Part shown: positions 44,612 to 52,609 of the stretch, in pieces | Layout: each line of letters starts with the position of its first letter | Position numbering within the stretch: the stretch's first letter is position 1 | Assembly: GCF_000813845.1 (NCBI RefSeq) | Contig: NZ_JWTB01000020.1 | Span: 37,199 to 101,198, forward strand | Direction: 5' to 3' | DNA length: 64,000 nucleotides | Origin: Pseudarthrobacter phenanthrenivorans | Lineage (GTDB): Bacteria > Actinomycetota > Actinomycetes > Actinomycetales > Micrococcaceae | The notes under the pieces: generated by a model | What the model saw: the letters and a program-made list of their open reading frames with translations, nothing else | Database searches by the model: none | What the model was told of the DNA's origin: nothing | Translations under genes and position numbers: made by a program

Positions 44612-45015
44612 CCGACAATGCCATCAGGCTCCAGCGCCGCTTTCCGCACCCCCCTGCGGCGGTCTGGGCCGCCCTGACCACACCGGAACTGTTGGCCAGG
44701 TGGTGGGCCGCCGGCGACATCGCACCCCTCGTGGGCCATCGCTTCACCATGGACATGGACGCCTGGGGCCAGCAGCAGTGCGAGGTCCTTGCCGTGGACC
44801 CGGGCAGTTCCATCAGCTTCCTGTTCTCCGAAGGCCAGCTGGACACAACCATCACGTGGCGCCTGGAGCCGGTCGACGGCGGCACCATCCTCCACTTTGA
44901 GCACGCCGGCTTCCGCCTCGACACCCCGATGGGACGCCACGCCATCGAAGGCATGGGCAACGGCTGGCCGGGCCTGTTGGCCCGCATCGACGGGCTCCTC
45001 GCCGAAGTTTCCTGA
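44608..45015 (+). CDS. SRPBCC / AHSA1-family protein
   Basis: This 135-residue protein has the AHSA1-like pattern 'IRLQRRFPHPPAAVWAALTT', 'PELLARWWAAGDIAPLVGHR', 'DTTITWRLEPVDGGTILHFE' and 'GMGNGWPGLLARIDGLLAEV'. The 'ARWW' and 'GW..LL..L' motifs are typical of ArsR-linked START-like proteins. These may bind a hydrophobic ligand sensed or detoxified by the pair. Coupled to arsR by an ATGA overlap and ended by a perfect 20-bp hairpin, it completes a two-gene operon. The ligand is unknown. Confidence 0.87.
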   Translation: MTDNAIRLQRRFPHPPAAVWAALTTPELLARWWAAGDIAPLVGHRFTMDMDAWGQQQCEVLAVDPGSSISFLFSEGQLDTTITWRLEPVDGGTILHFEHAGFRLDTPMGRHAIEGMGNGWPGLLARIDGLLAEVS

Positions 45016-45022
45016 CGTCCCT

Positions 45023-45067
45023 GGTGGGCGTACGACGGCGGGACGCGCCCGCCGTCGTACGCCCACC
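45023..45067 (+). terminator. Terminator hairpin, 20-bp perfect stem, GACGACGGCGGG family
   Basis: Arms 45023-45042 and 45048-45067 are exact complements with a 5-nt loop; the core TACGACGGCGGG matches the other hairpins of this family. It follows the SRPBCC stop by 7 nt. Confidence 0.8.
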
Positions 45068-45119
45068 TGAGGCGCCTTCTGCCCGTTTACCGGCGGAAGG
45101 AGCGGGGTAACCATGGAAT

Positions 45120-45368
45120 ATGACTGATTTCGGAGATGGCGGGGCCACCGACCCCTTTGACGGCAACGACGAGATGGTGGCCGCGGCTGGCCACGAAGAG
45201 ACCCCTGAAAGCATCGCCGAGGATGTCCGCCACGAGATCCAGCTGGGCCACGTGCAGGACGACGTTGCCCATGTCCTCGAGGAGCGCTTCGAGGAAGCGG
45301 GCATCAACGCCCGTCCCGAGGACGTGGATGACCTCGCCGAGGAGATCGAGCGGGATGCCTCCAGCTGA
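45120..45368 (+). CDS. Small acidic hypothetical protein (82 aa)
   Basis: The product is 82 residues and strongly acidic: 'MTDFGDGGATDPFDGNDEMV', 'GHEETPESIAEDVRHEI', 'DVAHVLEERFEEAGINARPE'. No membrane segment or known domain is visible. It may be a small soluble stress or binding protein. GGAAGGAG at 45095-45102 is too far from ATG 45120 but well placed for ATG 45113, which opens a 4-codon frame (MEYD) ending across the real start. Translation may therefore be coupled. Confidence 0.65.
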   Translation: MTDFGDGGATDPFDGNDEMVAAAGHEETPESIAEDVRHEIQLGHVQDDVAHVLEERFEEAGINARPEDVDDLAEEIERDASS

Positions 45369-45575
45369 CCTCGGCCCAGAAGCTGCAGAGACCGGGCGGG
45401 CCTGAAACGGCGGGTAACGACCTGGACCAGTGCGCTGGCCGTGTTGGGCGCATGGCCCCCAGGGGTCATACCGGTGGTCCAGGTGGCCCGTCCCGCACGG
45501 GGGTTTCCGCCGCCGCGCCCAAACAGTTCCACGCCGGGAGGCCATTGCCGGCGCCGTCTCCGGCAGAATGGGCCT

Positions 45576-46280
45576 ATGTGCGGCAGATACGTAATGTCCA
45601 AGGCCACCGGTGACCTGCTGAGCTACTTTGACGCCAAAGAGGTGGAAGGCACGCCTCCGCCACCAAGCTGGAATGTTGCCCCCACCGAGCCGGTGCCGAT
45701 CGTCGCCGAGCGGCTGGACGAAGGCAGCATCGAACGGCACCTGCTGGTGGCGCACTGGGGCCTGGTTCCGTCCTGGGCCAAGGACGTCAAGATCGGCAAC
45801 AAGCTGATCAATGCCCGCAGCGAGAGCATCCTGGAGAAGCCCGCCTTCCGCAAGGCCGCAGTGAAAAGACGCGCCATTCTTCCCGCGGACGGCTACTACG
45901 AGTGGCAAAAGACGGAGGACGGTAAAAAGATCCCCAACTACCTGTACTCGGAGAAGGAACCGATGCTGGGCTTCGCCGGCCTGTACGAGTGGTGGGCCGA
46001 TCCGTCCGTCCCCGAGGATGACCCGGGCCGCTGGCTCCTGAGCTGCACCGTGCTGACCACCACTGCCCAGGACGCCCTGGGGCACGTCCACGACAGGTCG
46101 CCGGTGATCATCCCGCGGGAGCGCTTCGCAGAGTGGCTGGACCCGGACCTGACGGAGAAGGACGACATCCAGAACCTGCTGGACTCCCTGCCCGAACCCA
46201 CCCTGACGCCACGCGTGGTCAGCACCATGGTCAACAGCGTGCGGAACAACGGCCCGGAACTGATCGAGCCTATTGAGTAG
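45576..46280 (+). CDS. SRAP domain protein (HMCES/YedK family)
   Basis: This 234-residue protein shields abasic sites in single-stranded DNA by forming a covalent DNA-protein crosslink. Cys2 ('MCGRYVM'), exposed after Met removal, is the crosslinking residue; Asn80 ('LINARSES'), Glu110 ('DGYYEW') and His173 ('HVHDRSPVII') complete the site. 'SWNVAPTEPV' and 'HWGLVPSWAKD' are family hallmarks. The ATG at 45576 is fixed by Cys2. A longer frame to 45441 would bury the catalytic Cys and is rejected. It stands alone, not beside other SOS genes. Confidence 0.95.
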   Translation: MCGRYVMSKATGDLLSYFDAKEVEGTPPPPSWNVAPTEPVPIVAERLDEGSIERHLLVAHWGLVPSWAKDVKIGNKLINARSESILEKPAFRKAAVKRRAILPADGYYEWQKTEDGKKIPNYLYSEKEPMLGFAGLYEWWADPSVPEDDPGRWLLSCTVLTTTAQDALGHVHDRSPVIIPRERFAEWLDPDLTEKDDIQNLLDSLPEPTLTPRVVSTMVNSVRNNGPELIEPIE

Positions 46281-46583
46281 CGGGTTCCGCGGTCAGGGCC
46301 AGTCGGCCCGGGTGAACCGGATGGGGCTCTTCAACGTGAGCAGGCAATCGGATGTCCACTCCGCGGTTTTCTGCTGTCCGTCCAGGGAATCAGGCGCTGC
46401 GGCCGGCTGCGCATCCTGGTTCTTAATATCCTGAAAACCTTCAGCTGAGCTTTTCACATGTCCCCCTTGGCAAGACCCGTGTGCCAACCATAGGGATCCT
46501 GCAAAAGCACGGGAAGAGGGTTAATCCACCAGCGGGATAAACTTCGCAAATCTTGAGGAACCCGTTCATCCTGCACCGGGAAG
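46281..46583. other. Intergenic region with one weak small ORF
   Basis: These 303 bases lie between convergent genes. Apart from the small minus-strand frame at 46293-46457, I see no repeat, RNA or terminator that I can support. Confidence 0.4.
46293..46457 (-). CDS. Possible small ORF (54 aa)
   Basis: A GTG at 46457 follows AAGGGGGACAT, a good ribosome-binding site. The product (start 'VKSSAEGFQDIKNQDA', end 'LTLKSPIRFTRADWP') has no recognised domain; its C terminus looks like a short beta strand pair. A TTG 30 nt upstream is in the same frame. It would be convergent with the SRAP gene. This is a weak call. Confidence 0.3.
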   Translation of the reverse strand: MKSSAEGFQDIKNQDAQPAAAPDSLDGQQKTAEWTSDCLLTLKSPIRFTRADWP

Positions 46584-48044
46584 TCACTTTCCGGCGCGCG
46601 AAAAGACCGAATCAAAGAAAGCTGACAGGGCGTCCGCCTTGGCCTGCGCTTCGGGCTGGGAGGCGGTCCTCGCGCTCGCTTCGACCGAAAGTGTCCCCCG
46701 CCGGGCGCCGCTCCTGACGTGCCATTCGCCTGTGCCGTCGGACAGCTGATAAGCCACGGCGTAGCTTGCGTCGGCGGGAATGGTGACTGCCAGGTTGGAA
46801 ACAGCAGACCAGGTCCGGCTGCCGCCGCCGAATAGGCTTTCCTGGATACTGGTGCAGCCCCTGAGGCGGTCTACGCGGGAGTCGAACGGGAACGGCGTGG
46901 CCATAGTGGAAGGCATGCTGACGACGGTGAAGTCCGTGTAGTCGATCTTGCTGGTGCCCTCGATCTGTCCCTGTCCCGAAACGGAACCAATGAGGGAGCC
47001 AACGTACGACTCGTCATTGAAGGTGCAGGGAGAATCGGACGTCTGGGGCGGGGCGGCCGGGGTGAAGTTCGGGGACGCCGCGATGATCGTGGCTTGCGGC
47101 AGGGTCACGGCCTCCCCACCGGGGCCCGTCATGCCGTTGAACATGCCCACAAGCTGCTCGGGCGTCAGCGCGTTCGGGACCGGCGGCGCTACGGATGGCG
47201 GGGCCTTCACCGACTGTTCAATAAGCTCCCCCGCCAATCCCGCCATCTCCTCCAGCGCGGGTTTGGCGTCCGCCTCGGAGTTAAGGTTGGCAACGGCAAG
47301 GTTCAGCGTGATGGAGAGCGTCCCCGCCAGGACCCGCAATCCAACAGATCCGAAGTCGCCGGGTCCCTTCGGCTTGGTCACCTGCATGAATGCCTGCTGC
47401 CTGTCGGCCACAGGGGGAGCGGCAAGCAGCTGAATGGCGTACGTGGAGGTGCGGCCAGCCTCAGTCGAGGCCATATCGAACTGGCCGCACCGCGTCACGA
47501 GGTCATCCGTGTAGCCAAAATCCGCTGTGGCGATGGCCTCTTTCTCCGCACTCCTCAACACGATCATCACGGTGCTGGTGGGGCCCGACTGCCCGCCCGC
47601 GGGCGGCATCGCTCCTTCTGCAAACTGGATGCCCTTGTCCGCCCAGCGGGCAAAAGGATTTTGGGGGAGGAGTGCGAGGCAATCGGCGGGCGTGGTCTCC
47701 ATGCTGGTGGACGGAAGGGAGCCGTTTACTGTGGCGCTGCGGAGGGAAGTGGAGTCGTGGGCCGGGGGAAACGGCAGCTGGCGGCTCTGGCCCACCCCGT
47801 TAATGATGGCTGCGAGCTCCGCGTCGGTGAATACAGCGGACGGTGCCGTAGTCGACACCGACGTGGCGGCCGCCGACGGCTGCGGCGGAGCCGCTGAGCT
47901 GCCCGACGGGCTGCCTTGGGTGTTGCCGCTTCCGGATGAGCACCCGGCCAGCGTCAGCAGGAATGCCGCCATGCAGCCGGCCCAGAGCCTGCCGCACTTT
48001 CCCGATGAACCGCCGCGACGCCCCGCAACTCGACGAACAGCCAT
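46584..48044 (-). CDS. Hypothetical lipoprotein
   Basis: This 486-residue exported protein has a twin-basic N terminus ('RRVAGRRGG'), a hydrophobic segment and the lipobox 'LTLAGC' (Cys35), followed by a low-complexity Ser/Thr/Ala/Pro linker of about 35 residues. The rest contains two similar-looking halves, each with a Cys-containing beta-rich region ('TPADCLALLPQNPF' and 'SDSPCTFNDESYVG'). No enzyme motif is recognised. The layout resembles extracellular sensor-like lipoproteins of actinobacteria. It lies downstream of a polytopic membrane-protein gene and may act with it. Confidence 0.8.
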   Translation of the reverse strand: MAVRRVAGRRGGSSGKCGRLWAGCMAAFLLTLAGCSSGSGNTQGSPSGSSAAPPQPSAAATSVSTTAPSAVFTDAELAAIINGVGQSRQLPFPPAHDSTSLRSATVNGSLPSTSMETTPADCLALLPQNPFARWADKGIQFAEGAMPPAGGQSGPTSTVMIVLRSAEKEAIATADFGYTDDLVTRCGQFDMASTEAGRTSTYAIQLLAAPPVADRQQAFMQVTKPKGPGDFGSVGLRVLAGTLSITLNLAVANLNSEADAKPALEEMAGLAGELIEQSVKAPPSVAPPVPNALTPEQLVGMFNGMTGPGGEAVTLPQATIIAASPNFTPAAPPQTSDSPCTFNDESYVGSLIGSVSGQGQIEGTSKIDYTDFTVVSMPSTMATPFPFDSRVDRLRGCTSIQESLFGGGSRTWSAVSNLAVTIPADASYAVAYQLSDGTGEWHVRSGARRGTLSVEASARTASQPEAQAKADALSAFFDSVFSRAGK

Positions 48045-48094
48045 CGCCGGCCTCCTTTGCCAGCACCAACGCTAGGCAGTGCTCCCCGGCCCAG

Positions 48095-49858
48095 CTAGGG
48101 GCGTAGGACCCGGCTTGGTACCGCTGTGCCGAAAACGGGCGCGCCGCCAGCCGCCGCGAGGGCGATGACCTCCATCCGCGCGCCAGGGCCCGCCAGCACC
48201 AGCACATGCTGCGCCGCAATACCGTCCAGGGCCGCCGACACCTGCCGGATGGCATCCTCCACCCCGGGCGTGACAGACGGCAAAGGACCGTACGACGGCG
48301 AAAGCCCGGTGCCGCCGTCGTCCGCCCTCAGCCACGTGGTCACCTTGGCGCCTCCGGCGGCATCACCGATGCCGCGGGCCAAAGCCGCGGGGTCGACGGC
48401 ATCCACTGGATAGCCGCTGACCAAGGTAACGCTCTCAAGCACCCGCCGGCGCGATGGCCCCGCCGCAGCGAGCAACGCGCGGTCGTGGCGCCACAGGGCG
48501 AAGTGGTAGCCAGCGACCAGGCCTGCAGCCACCAGCAGGCCGAAAGGCGCGCGGATACGGTCCAGCAGGCTTCCGCCGGACACATCACCGAGCAGGAATT
48601 CAAAGAGCCGGTAGCCGATCACCAGCAGCGTCACCAGGGCCACCACGGCGCTCACCCCGAAAAATGCCACCAGGTAGACGCGCCTGCCCGGTGGAATTGC
48701 GGCTGCCGTCGCAGGCTGGTGCCCCGGCTTCCACGCCAGCCACCAGACCGGGCTTCCCACCACCAGTGAGCTGAGACCGCCCAGGAGCAGCGTGCGCGTG
48801 GAACTGCCTGCCAGCGGCGATACCGCTGCCGCAAGCAAAGCGTTGACCACGACGCCGACTCCGGACGCGGACGCAGCCAGTGCCACCGCCGATGTGACCA
48901 GAAGGCTGGCGCGCCGGGTCTGTGGCGAGCGGTGGGCGGACACGGTGCGGTGGTAGCGCCACACGATGGCCCCGATGACCGCCGCGGCGATGGCCGGGGC
49001 CAGTGGCTCGAGCAGGTCGTTCAACGGGTCGCTGCGGTCAAACGAAAGCCGCAGGAGGATAAACAGGATGACGCCCAGTCCGCCGAGGGCGGTGAGGCCT
49101 GCCGCGAAGATCCCCACCGTGATGATGGTGACGTCCACCAGCCCGGTCTGGAACCGGCGGCCACCCTCCCGGAACCAGTGCCACCACCACACCAACGCGC
49201 CACCGGCTGCCCAGACGAGGGGCCTGACGACGTCGAACCACCAGGGTTCAAAGCCCGCCGTTGCCGTGAAACCCCGGATTGCTGCATCCAGGAGAACGCC
49301 CAAAGCCGCGATCGCGGCGCCGGCACCCAGCAGCAGGCCAAAGACGGACCCGATGACGGCCCTCACGTCCTCAAGGTGCGACGACGGTTTGCGGGGGTGC
49401 TTCCACATCCAGCGGTGCCACCACCAGATCGCGGCCCAGACTAGGCCGTTGGCCAGCGGGGACGGCCACTGGTTCCCGTGGGCGCCAATGAAGGACGCGG
49501 CCAGCTCCAGCAGCGATGTGGTGGTGATGATCAGCGGGACCGTATACATTCCGGTCAGGTAGAGGCCCCAGCCGGGTGCCCTGCGTTCGGATTCGTCGTC
49601 CAGCCGCCGCCAGACGAACCACCACAGCAGAAGCGTCAGCGGGCCGCCGATCAGGGTGAACGCCAGCGAGAGGGCCAGTCCGGCGACGTCACCGCTCACC
49701 AGTACCGATGCCGTGCGGAAGAGGCGTTCCAGCAGGCCGCTGAGTCCGGAGGCTGTGATCACCACCAGGGCAAACAACAGGACGTACAGGATCAGGCGGC
49801 GCAGGGTTGCCAGGCCACCGGCCGGAGCGGGGGCTGCGGCAGCCGCCGGCGCCGTCAT
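48095..49858 (-). CDS. Polytopic membrane protein, DUF5671-like
   Basis: This 587-residue protein has about 12 predicted membrane helices arranged in three repeated blocks of roughly four. Each block ends with a Trp-rich element: 'LLLWWFVWRRLDDE', 'AIWWWHRWMWKHP', 'LVWWWHWFREGGRR', 'VWWLAWKPGH'. The recurrent W-W-x-x-H/W pattern and alternating helices are like DUF5671 proteins. A soluble C-terminal part (about 480-587) contains 'LVLAGPGARMEVIALAAAGG'. It is coupled to an upstream single-helix protein by a 4-nt overlap. Function unknown; a role in envelope maintenance is conceivable. Confidence 0.78.
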   Translation of the reverse strand: MTAPAAAAAPAPAGGLATLRRLILYVLLFALVVITASGLSGLLERLFRTASVLVSGDVAGLALSLAFTLIGGPLTLLLWWFVWRRLDDESERRAPGWGLYLTGMYTVPLIITTTSLLELAASFIGAHGNQWPSPLANGLVWAAIWWWHRWMWKHPRKPSSHLEDVRAVIGSVFGLLLGAGAAIAALGVLLDAAIRGFTATAGFEPWWFDVVRPLVWAAGGALVWWWHWFREGGRRFQTGLVDVTIITVGIFAAGLTALGGLGVILFILLRLSFDRSDPLNDLLEPLAPAIAAAVIGAIVWRYHRTVSAHRSPQTRRASLLVTSAVALAASASGVGVVVNALLAAAVSPLAGSSTRTLLLGGLSSLVVGSPVWWLAWKPGHQPATAAAIPPGRRVYLVAFFGVSAVVALVTLLVIGYRLFEFLLGDVSGGSLLDRIRAPFGLLVAAGLVAGYHFALWRHDRALLAAAGPSRRRVLESVTLVSGYPVDAVDPAALARGIGDAAGGAKVTTWLRADDGGTGLSPSYGPLPSVTPGVEDAIRQVSAALDGIAAQHVLVLAGPGARMEVIALAAAGGAPVFGTAVPSRVLRP

Positions 49859-50340
49859 TGCTTCACCGGAACCTGGGTACAGGCCAGCAGGGGATACGGC
49901 GGCTGGTCAATCATCCATCGCCCGTTCACTTTGAGGAGCAGGAAGGCGTCCTCGGTCTCATACTCGGACGGGCCGAAAGGGCCGCCACCCTGGGCCGCGT
50001 GCACGATCGAAACCCGCACGGTGGCTGAATCGGTGCGTTCCGTCGTCGAAACCAGGACCACGCGGGCCGGCCGGGGCTCGCCGTAGTAGGAGCCGCTGCA
50101 CCGGCTCCTGGCACCCTCGGTGAGGAAGGATTCCGCGGCGGGGACGTCGTCGTCGATCACTGCCCTGCTGTACCGCTGGACCACTCCCGCCGGGCTCGCC
50201 TCATCCAAGGGGGCAGGCTCGCCCCGGCTGAAGACCACTGCCAGGGCAACCACCACCAGCACCACCACCACGCCCACCAGCGCGAGCAGGATCCGGTCAG
50301 GTCTTCGCTCAGTCCGCTCGGTGGCGGCGGGTTCGTCCAT
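49855..50340 (-). CDS. Single-pass membrane protein with an extracytoplasmic domain
   Basis: This 161-residue protein has a charged N terminus, one hydrophobic helix ('ILLALVGVVVVLVVVALAVV', about 18-37) and an outward domain. That domain, 'ASPAGVVQRYSRAVIDDDVP' to 'LLKVNGRWMIDQPPYPLLAC', resembles an NTF2-like/DUF4878 fold. Such proteins sit at the cell surface and have no known activity. I chose ATG 50340; an in-frame GTG lies 18 nt upstream. It overlaps the polytopic protein gene by 4 nt and may be its accessory subunit. Confidence 0.7.
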   Translation of the reverse strand: MDEPAATERTERRPDRILLALVGVVVVLVVVALAVVFSRGEPAPLDEASPAGVVQRYSRAVIDDDVPAAESFLTEGARSRCSGSYYGEPRPARVVLVSTTERTDSATVRVSIVHAAQGGGPFGPSEYETEDAFLLLKVNGRWMIDQPPYPLLACTQVPVKQ

Positions 50341-50437
50341 GGCGCCAGTATGGTGCACGTGGAAGCCGCGCGCCCGTGCCGTAGGACCTGTCTTGAGAGC
50401 ACAGCCAACAGAATTTCAAGATAGTTAGGAAAAGGGG

Positions 50438-50482
50438 TTGTTTGAGTGAATATATTCACTATAGTTGTGTGAGTAAGCTCAC
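50438..50482 (+). promoter_or_regulatory. Promoter with two operators upstream of the XRE-cupin regulator
   Basis: TTGTTT (50438-50443) and TATAGT (50460-50465) have a 16-nt spacer. A perfect 16-bp palindrome AGTGAATATATTCACT (50445-50460) fills the spacer, and a second inverted repeat GTGAG-TAAG-CTCAC (50469-50482) lies at the expected transcription start. The arrangement suggests autorepression (inference). Confidence 0.65.
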
Positions 50483-50499
50483 CCAGTGAAAGACAACCA

Positions 50500-51105
50500 A
50501 TGACCACCGAGAGTAGCACCACCGCATCGCCGGCCACCAGCGAACTGCTGGCCACCGTTGGCAACAAGGTGCGGACCATGCGCAAGGAAAAGGGCATGAC
50601 CCTGGCCAAGCTCTCGGACATTACCGGACTCAGCCAGGCGATCGTCAGCCAGATCGAACGCGGCATGGCCAACCCATCCTTCACTACCCTTGCCCAGCTG
50701 GCCCATGGACTGGACATCCCCGTGGGAAGGTTCTTCATCGGCCAGGACCAAACCAAGTCACCCGTCGTCCGCAGATCCGCACGGCGGAACCTGAAAAACG
50801 TCACCCGCGAGTCCGTGGGGGAGGCGGTTCACGAACTGCTCACCCCGGACCGCGATGGCACCATCGAAGCGCAGTGGATCCTGACGCCCCCGGGTCACGA
50901 CACCAGCGCAACACCCTTTACCCACAGCGGGGAAGAGTTCTGCTACATCATCTCGGGCCGGAAGGACGTCTACTTGGACGGCGTCTGCTACAGCCTGGAA
51001 GAAGGCGACTCCATCACCTATCCGGCTGAAACCCCGCACTGGTACAAGAACAGCTACGAAGAGGTATGCGTAGCCATCTGGGTCAACGCACCACACAAGT
51101 GGTAG
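50500..51105 (+). CDS. XRE-family regulator with C-terminal cupin sensor
   Basis: This 201-residue regulator has an N-terminal XRE helix-turn-helix ('RTMRKEKGMTLAKLSDITGL', 'SQAIVSQIERGMANPSFTTL') and a C-terminal cupin ('PFTHSGEEFCYIISGRKDVY', 'LDGVCYSLEEGDSITYPAET', 'PHWYKNSYEEVCVAIWVNAP'). The cupin likely senses a small ligand, as in SutR/PuuR-type regulators. It sits upstream of cluster B in the same direction, and its promoter holds two palindromic operators, so control of itself and of the 51.3-59.6 kb operon is likely. Confidence 0.9.
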   Translation: MTTESSTTASPATSELLATVGNKVRTMRKEKGMTLAKLSDITGLSQAIVSQIERGMANPSFTTLAQLAHGLDIPVGRFFIGQDQTKSPVVRRSARRNLKNVTRESVGEAVHELLTPDRDGTIEAQWILTPPGHDTSATPFTHSGEEFCYIISGRKDVYLDGVCYSLEEGDSITYPAETPHWYKNSYEEVCVAIWVNAPHKW

Positions 51106-51267
51106 GCCAGCCGGTCCCCGCCGGCCCCAGCGTTTCCCCGTAACTGCCCGGATCCAACAGTGGCCCCGGACAATCCTTGCCACCTTCGCATCATGCGCCT
51201 GCCCCGCCAGGTGCCCATGCGTCATACCCTCCTGCGCCCTTTCAGGCGCCAGCGTAAGGACACTCCC

Positions 51268-52599
51268 ATGCTCGACATCCAAGCAACGGACAATGCCGTC
51301 CCGTCGTCCCGTTCCACCACCTCATCCCCCCGCAACCGCGACAAATTCACTCCCGAGGTCCGCAAAGGCCTCCTGGGCCTTGGCCTGGGCAACGCCCTCG
51401 AATGGTACGACTGGATGGTTTTCGGCCTCCTGTCGGCCTTCATCGGACCCAACTTCTTCCCCAATACCGAGCCCCTCTCCGCCACCTTGAACGCGCTGGC
51501 CGTGTTCGCCGTCGGATTCGCTTTCAGGCCACTGGGCGGCATCCTGCTCGGGACGCTGGCGGACCGCATCGGCCGCCGCCGCGTGATGCTGCTGTCCATC
51601 ATGCTGATGGCCGGCACCACCCTGGTCATTGCCATTACCCCGAGCTACGCCACCATCGGCGCCTGGTCCGGCATCATCCTGGTGGCGTGCCGGGTCCTGC
51701 AGGGCATATCCACCGGCATCGAAGCCCCTCTGTCCACGTCCCACGCCGTTGAACTGGCTCCGGAGGGCCGCGAAGGCTACGTGGCCGGCATCATGTCCTT
51801 CTACGTCAACATCGGCATCCTGCTCGCCTCCCTGGTCAGCTTCGTCTGCAGCCTGGCGATCGGCGGAGCTGCGATGGGGGAGTGGGGCTGGCGTGTCCCG
51901 TTCATCATCGGTGCCCTGTTCGGCTTCGTGGTGCTCTACCTGCGGCGTTCGCTGCCCGAAACACTCAAGGAAGAAGAGCGCGCCGCCAACACCGCCAAGA
52001 CTGTGTGGTCCGGTGTGGGCAAGCACTGGCTCTCCGTCCTGGCCATCATCTTCGTCGTGGGTGCCGCCCAGGCCTACAACTACGCCTGGAACGTGGGCCT
52101 GCCCAGTGCGGCCCGCAGCGGCTTCAAGGAAGACCCCACTGCCGTCTTCGCCCTGACCACCGTCCTGGGCGTCATCCTGGTGGCGGGCAGCTGGATCATC
52201 GGCAAGCTGGCCGACGGCCGGTCAATGTCCCGCTGGTTCCTGGTGACCCGCGTCCTGGCCATCCCGTCCGTGTTCCTCATGCTCCTGTACGTCCAGCCCG
52301 GCATCGGCGGATTCGCAGCAGTCCTGCTGGGCGGCTCGATCGTCCTGGTCCTGAACATGACCCTCTACAACGTGGTCAGCTCCTCCCTGATGCCCAAGAA
52401 CATCCGTGGCACCGGCGTGGCCCTGGGCTATGGCATTGGCGTCGCTGTCTTCGGCGGAACCGCCTCCTACCTCCTGGTGTGGCTGCAGTCATTGAACCTG
52501 ACCTGGGTCTTCCCGGTCTATGTAGCCGTCCTGTCCCTCCTCAGCATTGTTTTCTACCTCGCCGCCCGCCGCTCCAACGGCATCTTCGTCGGAAAGTAA
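51268..52599 (+). CDS. MHS-family (MFS) metabolite:proton symporter
   Basis: This 443-residue transporter has 12 predicted helices and family loops: 'NALEWYDWMVFGLLSAF', 'LLGTLADRIGRRRVMLLSI', 'RVLQGISTGIEAPLSTSHAV' and 'GKLADGRSMSRWF'. It imports an organic acid or zwitterion with protons. I chose ATG 51268 (MLDIQAT) with GTAAGGACACTCCC upstream. Ten nt separate it from the FAD oxidoreductase gene, so it is the first structural gene of the cluster B operon. The substrate is unknown. Confidence 0.9.
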   Translation: MLDIQATDNAVPSSRSTTSSPRNRDKFTPEVRKGLLGLGLGNALEWYDWMVFGLLSAFIGPNFFPNTEPLSATLNALAVFAVGFAFRPLGGILLGTLADRIGRRRVMLLSIMLMAGTTLVIAITPSYATIGAWSGIILVACRVLQGISTGIEAPLSTSHAVELAPEGREGYVAGIMSFYVNIGILLASLVSFVCSLAIGGAAMGEWGWRVPFIIGALFGFVVLYLRRSLPETLKEEERAANTAKTVWSGVGKHWLSVLAIIFVVGAAQAYNYAWNVGLPSAARSGFKEDPTAVFALTTVLGVILVAGSWIIGKLADGRSMSRWFLVTRVLAIPSVFLMLLYVQPGIGGFAAVLLGGSIVLVLNMTLYNVVSSSLMPKNIRGTGVALGYGIGVAVFGGTASYLLVWLQSLNLTWVFPVYVAVLSLLSIVFYLAARRSNGIFVGK

Positions 52600-52609
52600 G
52601 GACTTCCCC

